From assembly GCA_905234185.1 (NCBI GenBank), contig CAJOGC010000002.1:1-64000 (forward strand): a stretch of 64,000 nucleotides of DNA, written 5' to 3'. Position numbers and translations under genes: made by a program. The notes below the pieces were generated by a model. It did no database searches. It saw nothing but the letters and a program-made list of their open reading frames with translations, and was not told where the DNA came from. This document shows positions 32,802 to 41,986 of this stretch, one piece after another. Origin of the DNA: an uncultured Alphaproteobacteria bacterium. GTDB taxonomy: Bacteria; Pseudomonadota; Alphaproteobacteria; Rs-D84. The number at the start of each line of letters is the position of its first letter. Within the stretch, counting starts at the first letter, position 1.

Positions 32802-33075
32802 CTGTACCTCCGTCTTTTACTACATCAAAAATAGATTGATAGTTTTTGCGTGCGAATAGATTATTAAAGTCAGATTCATACCCCAGCACCATTGCGAGTT
32901 TCAACAACGACGACAAAGATATTTCCCCAGTGCGCTCAAACCGCTTGATAGATCCCAACGATACTCCAGACCGCTCCGCTAAAACCGTCTGAGATACCTC
33001 TGCATTTTTACGAGCGTTACGAAATCTTTCGGAAACATTCTGTTTTATAGATAATATATTGTCTATTTGTATCAT
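32791..33075 (-). CDS. hipB: HipB-like XRE antitoxin
   Basis: 94 residues with an HTH, VSQTVLAERSGVSLGSIKRFERTGEISLSSLLKLAMVLG (about 28-66), and a short C-terminal tail. It precedes and overlaps hipA, the usual antitoxin-toxin order, and would repress the operon via the two 20-base palindromes at its start. Confidence 0.88.
   Translation of the reverse strand: MIQIDNILSIKQNVSERFRNARKNAEVSQTVLAERSGVSLGSIKRFERTGEISLSSLLKLAMVLGYESDFNNLFARKNYQSIFDVVKDGGTDAK
33047..33066. promoter_or_regulatory. HipB operator copy 1
   Basis: ATAGATAATATATTGTCTAT, a 20-base imperfect palindrome inside the first codons of hipB. It matches the second copy at 33088. Confidence 0.7.
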
Positions 33076-33087
33076 ATTTTTCTACTT

Positions 33088-33107
33088 ATAGATATTATAT
33101 TATCTAT
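33088..33107. promoter_or_regulatory. HipB operator copy 2
   Basis: ATAGATATTATATTATCTAT, with 7-base arms ATAGATA/TATCTAT. It is 41 bases from copy 1, just upstream of the hipB start codon. Two repeated palindromes at the promoter fit HipB autorepression. Confidence 0.75.
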
Positions 33108-33215
33108 TATAGTGTATAATTCAAACCTTTGCAAGTATTAAAAACGGTCATATTTTTTCTATCTTGTTTTTCCGTTAAGTTATTGTGTTTTTTGATAATC
33201 AACCCCATAAACACA

Positions 33216-33244
33216 TTGTGAAAATAGAAAAAAAATGATACAAT
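33216..33244 (+). promoter_or_regulatory. Sigma-70 promoter of the 33271 gene
   Basis: TTGTGA, a 17-base spacer, then TACAAT (33239-33244). The predicted start point near 33251 lies after the ORF-track start codon, which therefore cannot be the true start. Confidence 0.7.
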
Positions 33245-33270
33245 ATATGGCGTTAAAACAAGGATCATAC

Positions 33271-34281
33271 ATGAAACAAACCGATGAACAAATAATTGCT
33301 ACGGTTCGTAAAATATTGGATGTGTTACATGATCCAAATACGGGGTTTAATGCTTTTCGTAAGGAATTACGTGAACAACATTTAAAAAAGGAAGAATACG
33401 AACAACGTATTGTTGATAAAGAATACGAATTAGCAGAAAAGTATGGATTAACAAAAGAATACAATCGAGACGAAATCAAGTTCCGCCTTAGTGGTAAAGA
33501 TGTCATGGACAGCCATTTATATGTTTCGTGTGGTCAGGCAGCAAAGGCGTTTTGTTATGTCAATTCACAATTACCAAAAGAAGAACAGCTGGATTTGAAA
33601 GTATTATTTAGTACAGATATTGAACACCTGATTGATGCTAAGGAAGGCCATACATTACCATGTGTTAAATTGTCAGACGGTAAATGGCATGCAATAGAAC
33701 CACAGATACAGCCAGAAAAAGGCAAGCAACCAGGATTCCAATTTGTTTGTGATGATGTCAAGGTTAGTGGTGAAATCTGGCATCAATTGGAATCAATAAA
33801 AAAGAAGGGGCGACCATATCAAATTACCAAGATAGTAACTCCAGAAGAACATGCAACCACATACTCTGACTTTGGTAAGTTTTTAGAAGCATCTATGGTA
33901 CATAAGGGAAAACTAGGCTTTGTCTGTTCCACGCTTAAACTGATATTGCAAAACAAAAATCCTGGACAATATAAAAACGGCAAACGTCAAATTTATGAAA
34001 TTTGTAAAGCATTGGACGGAAAGAATGCCTCGGTAAAAGTGTGGGTCTTCACTAGAGGGGAAGATATAGCATGCAGAATTGGTATTGAAGACAATGGTGT
34101 ATGTTACGATATGAACCCAACAGTACAATACTTGTCTTTGAGCAAAGTTGTTGGCAATGATTTCAAGTTTAATGAACAAGGGTTTCAATTAACACAAACA
34201 CTGACCCCAGAAGAATATGTCCAAGAGTTTGAAAAACGCAGTCAGACATTAACAAACATCAACAACCAAGGAAGAGAATAA
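33271..34281 (+). CDS. Transglutaminase-like cysteine protease fold protein (tentative)
   Basis: 336 residues from ATG 33271, chosen because the promoter -10 is at 33239 and AAGGA precedes this ATG. There is no signal peptide. Around residues 90-155 it has YVSCGQAAKAFCYVNSQL, then a stretch ending EGHTLPCVKLSDGKWHAIEPQ. The spacing of Cys, His and the acid after W fits a transglutaminase-like Cys-His-Asp/Glu triad. The remaining two thirds are unrecognised. It opens a run of protease-like genes in the island. Enzyme class confidence is moderate. Confidence 0.55.
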   Translation: MKQTDEQIIATVRKILDVLHDPNTGFNAFRKELREQHLKKEEYEQRIVDKEYELAEKYGLTKEYNRDEIKFRLSGKDVMDSHLYVSCGQAAKAFCYVNSQLPKEEQLDLKVLFSTDIEHLIDAKEGHTLPCVKLSDGKWHAIEPQIQPEKGKQPGFQFVCDDVKVSGEIWHQLESIKKKGRPYQITKIVTPEEHATTYSDFGKFLEASMVHKGKLGFVCSTLKLILQNKNPGQYKNGKRQIYEICKALDGKNASVKVWVFTRGEDIACRIGIEDNGVCYDMNPTVQYLSLSKVVGNDFKFNEQGFQLTQTLTPEEYVQEFEKRSQTLTNINNQGRE

Positions 34282-34331
34282 TTGTACGAAAATGGTTATA
34301 ATGCATAAAAATAAGAAAAAGGATTACAATA

Positions 34332-35474
34332 ATGCACGAGCTTAACAAGGATATTAGCAATCAAAAAATAGATGCAATAATAGATTTGTTGGTGGCAATG
34401 TACGTTAGGTCTTTTTGTAACAAAGTATATAACGGAAGGCCTTGGGGATTTGTTCTACCAGAAGACGATAAAAATATATCTCGATTTGAAAATGTGCTTT
34501 TATTATACCTGTTTAATGCATGCCGTGCATATACGACGAGGAATATCTTTTCTGCACAAGAATCATATCCTTTCGGTAATCCGACCATAAAAAAACAAAG
34601 CAGATTATGGCTAGATGGATCTGCTGCGCCGTTTGCTGGAAACACCCTGAAACAGAATGAAACTTTGAATTGGTTTATGGATATAATAGATAACCGCAAC
34701 ATTGGCCAAAGGTGGTACCCAGATTATGACAAACCGGATTTTAACCCTGAAACACAATATAAAACTGAAATTGAAATGGCAAGAAAATCTGGTGATTGGA
34801 AATCGCTGATAAAATTGCTAAGCGAAGACTTTAGAAAACTTTTACATGACATATATGGTAACAATGAAAAAAAACTGAAAAATATCGGGGTTACATATGA
34901 TGGTTATGTAGACTTGGTGATTCAACGATTTAAACGAGATGCTACACAATTATTAACAGAATCGATTGGACAACCAGATTATCATGGTGAGTATGATGAC
35001 CACTATAGTTATCCAAAGAACCAAGAAGAAGTTCCAGCATATTTTGAGAAAATATGTGGAGAAAGTGTACATAAGCTTGAAGAATTGAAATCTATCCACA
35101 GGGAATCTGAAGAATATGTTGATGAATTGTATAATTCAGGTCAATTACAACATAAAGCCAAACAGTATCTTATGGGATGCGACAATATCAATGATTTTGT
35201 AGAGCAGTTTATAAAGTTGAAAAATTTGCAAAAAGAACGAGATGCTCTTTCCGAACAGTATGTCTCCAAACTGGAACAAAAAATAGCAAAAGAACTTCCG
35301 TTAAAATCAAAGGGTCGAGTTACAAAAGAACTGAAAACACAGCGTCGAGACAAGTTTAATGGAGCAAAGAACAAGGTATTAGAAATGTTGAAAGATATTG
35401 ATGATAACACTGTCGTTGGCATAGAACAAACGGTACAGGTATATCGTCAAGCGATAAGAGAATTAGAAATTTAA
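34332..35474 (+). CDS. Hypothetical protein between protease-like genes
   Basis: 380 residues, soluble. The N-terminal 130 residues are rich in aromatics (LWLDGSAAPFAGNTLKQNETLNWFMDIID). The C-terminal third is strongly coiled (IKLKNLQKERDALSEQYVSKLEQKIAKEL). TATAAT lies at 34297 and AAGGAT upstream of the start. It precedes the subtilase gene by 20 bases and is probably co-transcribed with it. No family is recognised; a chaperone or inhibitor for the protease is possible but unsupported. Confidence 0.6.
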   Translation: MHELNKDISNQKIDAIIDLLVAMYVRSFCNKVYNGRPWGFVLPEDDKNISRFENVLLLYLFNACRAYTTRNIFSAQESYPFGNPTIKKQSRLWLDGSAAPFAGNTLKQNETLNWFMDIIDNRNIGQRWYPDYDKPDFNPETQYKTEIEMARKSGDWKSLIKLLSEDFRKLLHDIYGNNEKKLKNIGVTYDGYVDLVIQRFKRDATQLLTESIGQPDYHGEYDDHYSYPKNQEEVPAYFEKICGESVHKLEELKSIHRESEEYVDELYNSGQLQHKAKQYLMGCDNINDFVEQFIKLKNLQKERDALSEQYVSKLEQKIAKELPLKSKGRVTKELKTQRRDKFNGAKNKVLEMLKDIDDNTVVGIEQTVQVYRQAIRELEI

Positions 35475-35494
35475 TGGTATAAGCGCGAATAACC

Positions 35495-36838
35495 ATGGCG
35501 ACAGGTAGTTTTATATTTAAATTTAAAAAAGAACCCTCGGCACGAGCTGTTGCTGATAATATAATTCGGATTCCGAACTTTGCCGATAAGACGACACAAC
35601 TGGGGTCGTATGATTTTGTTTTATATGGTGATGCGTCTGGCGTAGATATTTCAAATGCGGGGGATTTATTAAAATATATGCGTTTCAGCAATGAGACAAT
35701 ATTTCCATCAAAGGATAAGATGCCAGATGGATTTGAACCAGATAAAGTTCTGGAAAGCGGTAAAGCCCCAGGTTTGCATATTGGAGATTTGCATGATGCT
35801 GGCATAACCGGCAAAGGTATAACTGTTGCCATTATAGACCAAGCATTAAATACCGAACATGTTGAAATCAAAGATAACATTGTTCATTATGAATCCATAG
35901 GTTATGAAAAAGGTAAGCTTGCGGATTTACATGGTACGGCCGTATCCAGTTTGTTGGCAGGCAAGACACTGGGGGTTGCACCGGATGCCAAGGTTGTATA
36001 TTTTGCTGCAAATAATTTAAAAGATGCTTCTGACAAGTTATTTGTGGATCCAGAAATCAAAGAGGCAGTATCAAAACATCTGCCAGAAAATGTGAAATAT
36101 GACGATTTCATCGCTGGTGTTAAAAACAAGAAATATGAAACCGATAAAACGTTTCAACAATTGCTTCGTGGTGTAATGCGTCAATTGCCACCAGGGATTG
36201 TAAAACGTATAGAAAATGCTAAACGCGAGATATGTTTTGAGAATTATGCAGAGGCACTGCGCAGAATATTGTTTATGAATTCTAGATTGCCGAAAGATAA
36301 AAAGATATCTGCGGTTTCAATCAGTTGGGGTATGTTGCACGAAGATCCAGAAAGCACGAAACTAATAAAAATGTTAATAGAAAGTGGCGTAATGGTGTTA
36401 ACCACAGATTCTTATAGGTTTTATGGTGATAAAGCAGCATTTACAACAATAGACAGAAAAACGAATTCTGACCCAGATAATATCGAATCTTATGATGCTG
36501 GCTTTTGGAGAAAATATTCTGAACAACCAGAAAATAAGTTGTTGGTCCCTGCAGGTGGTCGGACGATTGCCGGATACTACGATGATACCCAGTATATTTA
36601 TTCTGGAGCTAATGCGGGTATGTCTTGGGCGACACCGTATTTAGTTGGTGTATATGCGCTGGCAAAGCAAGTAATGCCAACCTTGACACCCGAGCATTTC
36701 TTTGAGGTGGCACATAAGGTAGCCGCTACAAGCGAAAAGACAGGAAATAACGCTATTATTCAACCGCAAAGAATAGTAGAATACCTACAGAATGAAAACT
36801 TATTACAAATGCAAAATATAGACACAAAAGGCAGATAG
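35495..36838 (+). CDS. Subtilisin-family serine protease without signal peptide
   Basis: 447 residues. The catalytic triad is readable: Asp in ITVAIIDQALNTEH (about 111), His in DLHGTAVSSLLAG (about 148) and Ser in GANAGMSWATPYLVG (about 375). An N-terminal segment of about 100 residues could be a propeptide or recognition part, and an insert of about 100 residues sits between the His and Ser blocks. No export signal is present, so it would act in the cytoplasm or be delivered by another route. It is followed 2 bases later by an acetyltransferase gene. Confidence 0.85.
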   Translation: MATGSFIFKFKKEPSARAVADNIIRIPNFADKTTQLGSYDFVLYGDASGVDISNAGDLLKYMRFSNETIFPSKDKMPDGFEPDKVLESGKAPGLHIGDLHDAGITGKGITVAIIDQALNTEHVEIKDNIVHYESIGYEKGKLADLHGTAVSSLLAGKTLGVAPDAKVVYFAANNLKDASDKLFVDPEIKEAVSKHLPENVKYDDFIAGVKNKKYETDKTFQQLLRGVMRQLPPGIVKRIENAKREICFENYAEALRRILFMNSRLPKDKKISAVSISWGMLHEDPESTKLIKMLIESGVMVLTTDSYRFYGDKAAFTTIDRKTNSDPDNIESYDAGFWRKYSEQPENKLLVPAGGRTIAGYYDDTQYIYSGANAGMSWATPYLVGVYALAKQVMPTLTPEHFFEVAHKVAATSEKTGNNAIIQPQRIVEYLQNENLLQMQNIDTKGR

Positions 36839-36840
36839 AT

Positions 36841-37422
36841 ATGACGGAAATGGAAAAATTCTATAAGTTATTTAGACGGGATTTAAAAACACCGCGTTTG
36901 GAATTACGTGTATTAGAGCCAACGAAAGAAAATGCAAAACTGGTATGGGATGCGATCAAAGGCGAAAATCCAGCGGATTTTAAGTATGTGAATTGGACCC
37001 CAGATTATAAGAAACCACTGCCTGAAAGTATGGAAGAAACGTTAAAACAAATGCAACAAGAAGAAAAGTTCGATATTAATCCAAATGGTGCAATTTGGTA
37101 TGTGTTTTATAAAGGTAAGCTGATCGGTCATCATGGTGTGTTCTATTTCGACAATAACAGATCTATGCAAATTGGAAATGTCTGGTTCATAAAATCAGCA
37201 TGGGGACACGGTTTTAATCATGAAATTCAAGATATGTTGATGAAAAAGGCGTTCTTGGAATTAGGTGCAAATCGATTGCTGTATCAATGTATGGCAGCCA
37301 ATGAAAGATCGCACAAATCTGCGATTGGTAGTGGATTTCATTTGGATGGCACACACATGCCAGACGGCAGTTATATGGATCAGCTGGTCTTTACAAAACT
37401 TGCTAGCGAATACGGAAAATAA
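36841..37422 (+). CDS. GNAT acetyltransferase, RimJ/RimL type
   Basis: 193 residues. LKTPRLELRVLEPTKENAKLVWDAI is the N-terminal strand and helix of the RimJ/L group. The acetyl-CoA loop is degenerate (FIKSAWGHGFNHEIQDMLMKKAF), followed by GANRLLYQCMAANERSHKSAIGSGF. It would acetylate an N-terminus or a small-molecule amine. It sits 2 bases after the subtilase and 10 before the metalloprotease. Two further GNAT genes lie at 43869 and 46520. Confidence 0.8.
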   Translation: MTEMEKFYKLFRRDLKTPRLELRVLEPTKENAKLVWDAIKGENPADFKYVNWTPDYKKPLPESMEETLKQMQQEEKFDINPNGAIWYVFYKGKLIGHHGVFYFDNNRSMQIGNVWFIKSAWGHGFNHEIQDMLMKKAFLELGANRLLYQCMAANERSHKSAIGSGFHLDGTHMPDGSYMDQLVFTKLASEYGK

Positions 37423-37432
37423 AGGGTTAATT

Positions 37433-38155
37433 ATGCAAATAGTATTAAAACATGCAACCGCAGAGGATGTGTGGAATCAGATTATAGAAACACATACAGA
37501 GTATCATCAAGGATTAAAATACTTTGGGTATGGTTACAGTATGTTTGTTCCAAACAATCCGCGTTTGCATGAAATGTTTGAAATTGAACATCTGACCGAT
37601 GAACAAACTAAACACTATCATGACATCGTTGTTAACGAAATATACAACATAAATGATCTGAATAAATTTGATGATATGATTTTGAATCAGGTTATACCAA
37701 TGGTTTCGCGTGGTGTGGAAAAGTTGAAACCTATGCTGAAATCATGGGGGGCAACACTGCCTGATGAACTGGAAATAATGTGCCATTATGGTCGTGGTGG
37801 TGCGTATTGGTATAGTGAACCGGACAGCAATGACCCAAATCGTATTGTGTTCCGCTGCACGAATTTCCATGGCAATCATTTCGGCATGGCACAGTTGTTT
37901 ATGCACGAATTGATACATATATTGATAGAATTGCCGATTATCAAAAAATACCATGTGCCACAGGATTTGAAAGAACGCATCGTTGATATCATTGGTTTTG
38001 AATTCTTTGGGAAACCTGTGCAGCCACTGTATGAAAACTCTTTCGCAAATGCCTATATAACATTGGATGCAATCAAAACAGATCTGCCTGGTGCCGTTGC
38101 TAGAATGATGAACGATTATAATGCAAGGCAACAAAAACAGACCCTTGAACGTTAA
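37433..38155 (+). CDS. Zinc metallopeptidase-like protein (HExxH)
   Basis: 240 residues from ATG 37433; the track start at 37265 runs through the acetyltransferase gene. The zinc site is QLFMHELIHILIELP (about 160-174). A third ligand could be in the following helix, IVDIIGFEFFG. No signal peptide is present. It lies ten bases after the acetyltransferase, in the same operon as the subtilase. The family is not recognised beyond the gluzincin-type motif. Confidence 0.7.
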   Translation: MQIVLKHATAEDVWNQIIETHTEYHQGLKYFGYGYSMFVPNNPRLHEMFEIEHLTDEQTKHYHDIVVNEIYNINDLNKFDDMILNQVIPMVSRGVEKLKPMLKSWGATLPDELEIMCHYGRGGAYWYSEPDSNDPNRIVFRCTNFHGNHFGMAQLFMHELIHILIELPIIKKYHVPQDLKERIVDIIGFEFFGKPVQPLYENSFANAYITLDAIKTDLPGAVARMMNDYNARQQKQTLER

Positions 38156-38188
38156 AAATATAAAATTGTGCAAAATTGGTCTTTGCTA

Positions 38189-38217
38189 TTGACAAAATAT
38201 AATTTTTGTATTAGATA
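38189..38217 (+). promoter_or_regulatory. Sigma-70 promoter
   Basis: TTGACA (38189-38194), a 17-base spacer, then TAGATA (38212-38217), upstream of the small membrane-protein gene. Confidence 0.65.
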
Positions 38218-38249
38218 TATGCCATATAACCTACATAAAGGGGGTGCAC

Positions 38250-38498
38250 ATGAGCAAAAAAACGTTCAAAACATCCAAAGACAACACAGGGTTGATTGTT
38301 TTGTTTGTCGTAGCGGGCTTGACGTTTGCCGCATTGATAGGTCTTTCTATTGATGGGCAAATTCGATTGAATAAAGACAGAAAATTGAACGATCCCCAAT
38401 TAAATGAGGCAATAGATAAACGCCTTCGGAACGAGATATCTGGGGCCGAGTATCAATACGTACGCGAACAGGCATTACGCAATCAGAAAAGCAGATAA
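38250..38498 (+). CDS. Small single-pass membrane protein
   Basis: 82 residues from ATG 38250 (GGGGGTG upstream). Basic start, then GLIVLFVVAGLTFAALIGLSI as a membrane helix (about 15-35), then a charged helical tail (LNEAIDKRLRNEISGAEYQYV). It has its own promoter and is followed by a second single-pass protein. Unknown function. Confidence 0.6.
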   Translation: MSKKTFKTSKDNTGLIVLFVVAGLTFAALIGLSIDGQIRLNKDRKLNDPQLNEAIDKRLRNEISGAEYQYVREQALRNQKSR

Positions 38499-38524
38499 CC
38501 AACAAGTAACAAAAAGAGGCACAA

Positions 38525-39280
38525 ATGTTTGTAACAAAATATACCCAGGAAGATATACAAAAACGCAAAGATGCCAAATTGGTAGCTATTGTCATAGCTG
38601 CTTTGCTTGTCATGTTGGGCGGGGCAGAATTGCACAAAAATGCTGCAGAAAAGAAAGCGCAGCGTAAACTGGAACAAAGAAATGCGGCACGCGGGCAAGA
38701 CTTTGCAAATTATGTGTTTGCAGATGTCAAAACATATGTTTTGCAGAACATGCCAAGCCAACGTAAAATAAATGCGGAAGCCGCACACTATGATCCAGAT
38801 TATCAGGATCGTCATATTCAGTACTTGGTTCAAGATTCTACGAAATATGCAGATGCTATCGTTCGCGATGCGCCAGCTGTTATTTCTGGATTGGATGGCA
38901 CAAGGATTTATGAATACACAATGCCAGGCGATAAGAAACCGACAGTTGAAACATTGTCTAAATCTTTCCGCACTACGCTTAGGGAAAATGGCAACACTTA
39001 CACATCTTTTGATAAGGCAATGGAACATATTCAGAGTCAGCAAGCGTTAATAACTGGCCCAGAATACAGACTGGAACCTTGGCCAGAAGAAGAAGGTGGT
39101 TTGCGTAGAGGTTATGAACATGTTCCAACGGGCAAAACTATTGTCAAAGGTTCAAATACTAGTGAGTCATACAAAATGAAAATCAACATTGGACATTTGA
39201 AGGAAATTTGTAAAGAGTTGGCATATGCTCGTGCAGTGAAAGCACAAGCTGTCAGAAATGCAAAATCTCGTGGTAAATAA
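38525..39280 (+). CDS. Single-pass membrane protein of unknown function
   Basis: 251 residues: a cytoplasmic start, one membrane helix AKLVAIVIAALLVMLGGAEL (about 18-37), a charged coiled segment, then a mainly polar domain of about 190 residues outside the membrane. It lies 26 bases after the previous membrane-protein gene and is closed by a terminator. The pair may form a membrane complex; nothing indicates what for. Confidence 0.6.
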   Translation: MFVTKYTQEDIQKRKDAKLVAIVIAALLVMLGGAELHKNAAEKKAQRKLEQRNAARGQDFANYVFADVKTYVLQNMPSQRKINAEAAHYDPDYQDRHIQYLVQDSTKYADAIVRDAPAVISGLDGTRIYEYTMPGDKKPTVETLSKSFRTTLRENGNTYTSFDKAMEHIQSQQALITGPEYRLEPWPEEEGGLRRGYEHVPTGKTIVKGSNTSESYKMKINIGHLKEICKELAYARAVKAQAVRNAKSRGK

Positions 39281-39303
39281 CCTTTGCATATAAGCACTAC
39301 GAT

Positions 39304-39330
39304 TACCGCCCATTTGGGCGGTATTTTTTG
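39304..39330. terminator. Intrinsic terminator
   Basis: TACCGCCC-ATTT-GGGCGGTA followed by TTTTTTG on the + strand. It ends the membrane-protein operon. Confidence 0.9.
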
Positions 39331-39356
39331 TATTTTGTAGACTTTTGTGGTATAAT
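39328..39356 (+). promoter_or_regulatory. Promoter of HNH-LRR gene 1
   Basis: TTGTAT, a 17-base spacer, then TATAAT (39351-39356). The downstream leader TGGTATAATACTTCTGATAA recurs almost unchanged at the promoter of 43869, which points to duplication of the cassette with its promoter. Confidence 0.7.
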
Positions 39357-39391
39357 ACTTCTGATAATAACAATGCTTAAAGGGTGTTGAT

Positions 39392-41242
39392 ATGGTCAAT
39401 CATAAACCAGAATTGTATTATGACGAAAAGGGGCATCAGAAGGGATATCGTGTGGGTATTTCCGATGGTGTCTATGGTACATGTCCTTTTTGTGGTAAAT
39501 CATACACCGAAGAAGACATCAAAGATTCTGAGTACATCAATTTTGAGCATATATATCCAAGTTTTGCGGTCAGAAGTGCAATGAACACAGAGGGTAAATT
39601 TGGAAATCTAGAATCTAACTTTATGATTGCCGTCCACAAGCAATGTAATTCTGATGGAAAAATATTAGAAGATAATATAAAAACCTTAGTTAAATCTATT
39701 AACAAAGGTGGCCAATTAAAACCTGATCATGTAGAGAAAATATTGCAATACTGCAAGAAAACGAGTGTGCTTTTAAGGTATCTTATCGATCCAGAACATG
39801 TATCGGTTGGTTTGTCCTCAGATGCGGAAAAAGAAAAAAGTATTGATTGTCACCTTTTTATAGCGAAGTGTGACTATTTGCCAGATACGTTGCTCTATGA
39901 AAATCCTAATTTGTTTACTGTGTTTATAGGGGGAATCGGGTTTTATTATCTGGCTCAAAAAGATGCCGCAGAAGAATTTTGGGACAGTTTATCGAAATAT
40001 TACATGTTTAATCCAACGATGGGTATTGGAATTGTATCACGTAACGGCACATTATATCGTTCTTCCCAAAAAATAGAAGATCAAAATAAGGATGATGTTC
40101 GTTATACTTACTACAATGACGGCGTGTATTATTTCCCGCCTCGACAAGATGTTTCATATGAAGTAAAAACTACAGAGTTTAAAAAGCCAATACAGTGGAA
40201 ATTACAATCAGCACCTCTCGATAAATGGTTATTTAGGAAATCCTTGGGGCCATTGCCCGATTCTACAAAATTATTTGATAGAGATACTGGTGTAAATCCT
40301 TTATCTCGAACGAGACTGGCTTTCAACGGAACATATAGAAAGGATATCGATGAAGGTGTTGTTTTTAATCAGAATGATGAACTGTATATATATCAAGACG
40401 GAATGAAATATAAACTAGAGTATGCTAAACGACTCAAATCATACGATTTAAGTAGATTGGGTATAAAAAAACTACCAGATCTATCAAAACACAATGTGAT
40501 TGGTAATTTTGATTGTTTTATGAATGAGCTGACGTCTTTACAGGGAGCCCCCAAAAAGGTTGGTGGCGATTTTGTATGTGAATATAATAAATTGACCTCT
40601 CTGCAAGGTGCTCCCCAAAAGGTAGGTGGAGCATTTGAGTGTAGTTATAATAGGTTAATAACATTAAAAGGTGCACCTCAACAATGTGGTAGCTTCAATT
40701 GTACTAGCAATCAGCTAACGTCTTTAGAATATGCACCCCAAGAGTGCGAAAGTTTTTCTTGCTTTAACAATAAACTAACAACTCTGAAAGGTGCTCCCCA
40801 GAAGGTCGGCTATTTCAATTGTTATAATAATAAATTGAAATCGTTAGATGGGGCACCAAAACACATAAAGGGGAATTTTGTATGTTTTGATAATCCTCTT
40901 GTGTCATTAAGTGGAGCACCAAAAAATATTGATGGCAGATTTCATTTTGATGGAGACGGACTGGAGTCGTTAGATGGTTTACCAATGGCAAGGGAATATG
41001 TATTGGAAGATGCTTTTACACGATTTTGGAACGCACAAGAAGGAAAAACTTATTTCCCAAAAATCTTTGATTCTGCCGATGAATTACGTAAGTATTTTGA
41101 ATTGTACAAAGCACAACGTAAGCTCAGAGACGAAATATACAGAATGGCTTTTCTTGAGTCAATGAATAAATTTCTCTCTATGGATAAAGACGAAAGAGAG
41201 AGAATTATCAAAGGAATAATGAGCGATATGTCACGACGATAA
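39392..41242 (+). CDS. HNH-like / leucine-rich-repeat fusion protein 1
   Basis: 616 residues. The N-terminal 95 residues have CPFCGKSYTEEDI (zinc CxxC), INFEHIYPSFAV and IAVHKQCNSDGK, which together look like an HNH-type nuclease or zinc module. A middle region of about 250 residues is unrecognised. From about 365 to 530 there are about eight repeats of roughly 20 residues of the form N.LTSLQGAPKKVGGDF.C, a leucine-rich-repeat type. A charged helical tail follows. It is paralogous to 44428-46518 and has no signal peptide. It could be a nuclease whose target or partner is chosen by the repeats; activity is unproven. Confidence 0.7.
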   Translation: MVNHKPELYYDEKGHQKGYRVGISDGVYGTCPFCGKSYTEEDIKDSEYINFEHIYPSFAVRSAMNTEGKFGNLESNFMIAVHKQCNSDGKILEDNIKTLVKSINKGGQLKPDHVEKILQYCKKTSVLLRYLIDPEHVSVGLSSDAEKEKSIDCHLFIAKCDYLPDTLLYENPNLFTVFIGGIGFYYLAQKDAAEEFWDSLSKYYMFNPTMGIGIVSRNGTLYRSSQKIEDQNKDDVRYTYYNDGVYYFPPRQDVSYEVKTTEFKKPIQWKLQSAPLDKWLFRKSLGPLPDSTKLFDRDTGVNPLSRTRLAFNGTYRKDIDEGVVFNQNDELYIYQDGMKYKLEYAKRLKSYDLSRLGIKKLPDLSKHNVIGNFDCFMNELTSLQGAPKKVGGDFVCEYNKLTSLQGAPQKVGGAFECSYNRLITLKGAPQQCGSFNCTSNQLTSLEYAPQECESFSCFNNKLTTLKGAPQKVGYFNCYNNKLKSLDGAPKHIKGNFVCFDNPLVSLSGAPKNIDGRFHFDGDGLESLDGLPMAREYVLEDAFTRFWNAQEGKTYFPKIFDSADELRKYFELYKAQRKLRDEIYRMAFLESMNKFLSMDKDERERIIKGIMSDMSRR

Positions 41243-41272
41243 AATTCTATCACAGTTCAGACGAACTGTTGA

Positions 41273-41986
41273 TTAAATTCGTGTGTTTTTTAATTGGTTT
41301 AATAATTCGTGCTGTATTTCAATGTTATCTTTGGACCTGGCTATAAGCTGCTGCAGCCGTTTTGTTATATATTCGCCAACCTCACGAGCTTCATATTCGT
41401 GTATGGAATCGGCATATATTTGTTTGTATTTCTTTTTATCAGCATAATAATATTGGTAATAATCTGCCGCTTGCTTTACAACATCGCGCGAAAGACTGCT
41501 TTTTCCTATGGATTGCAGATAATGTGTAAATTCGTGAGTAATTTGTCCCAACAATCCATGTTCAGATAAATCATGAAAGAACGCGAAAAATGGGTTTGTT
41601 GATCCGAGTGCTACTTCAGCCATTTTGTTCGCCCAAGGACTAAGTTCCGGTGAATAAAACAAAGCGGATGGCATCGGTATATCTTTCGGCCAAACTGATT
41701 TAATATCTTCTTGAAAATAAATCTTGGGTGTCGTGGTGTTGTTGCTTGGAAACTTTTCTACTAACAGATTCAATATATCGCTGATGAACTTTTTGCGCTG
41801 GGGATAATCTTGATTATCCCAATTTTGATATACAGACAGGTTTTCTTGGACATATGACTGTATTACGTCCCAAACACGCTGGGCTAAAACATCGGCATTT
41901 TGTCTGGAATAGTTATCAATAGTCAACTGCTTGTTGGCATTGATAATTTGTACCATTTTTTTTGCTTCATCAAAACCTTGTCTCAT
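41273..41986 (-). CDS. Zinc metallopeptidase-like protein (HExxH)
   Basis: 237 residues. The zinc site is GQITHEFTHYLQSIG (about 145-159) and a possible third ligand is in HEYEAREVGEYI (about 198-209), as in gluzincins. There is no export signal. It is last in a three-gene minus-strand operon and overlaps the S41 gene by 17 bases. Confidence 0.7.
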   Translation of the reverse strand: MRQGFDEAKKMVQIINANKQLTIDNYSRQNADVLAQRVWDVIQSYVQENLSVYQNWDNQDYPQRKKFISDILNLLVEKFPSNNTTTPKIYFQEDIKSVWPKDIPMPSALFYSPELSPWANKMAEVALGSTNPFFAFFHDLSEHGLLGQITHEFTHYLQSIGKSSLSRDVVKQAADYYQYYYADKKKYKQIYADSIHEYEAREVGEYITKRLQQLIARSKDNIEIQHELLNQLKNTRI

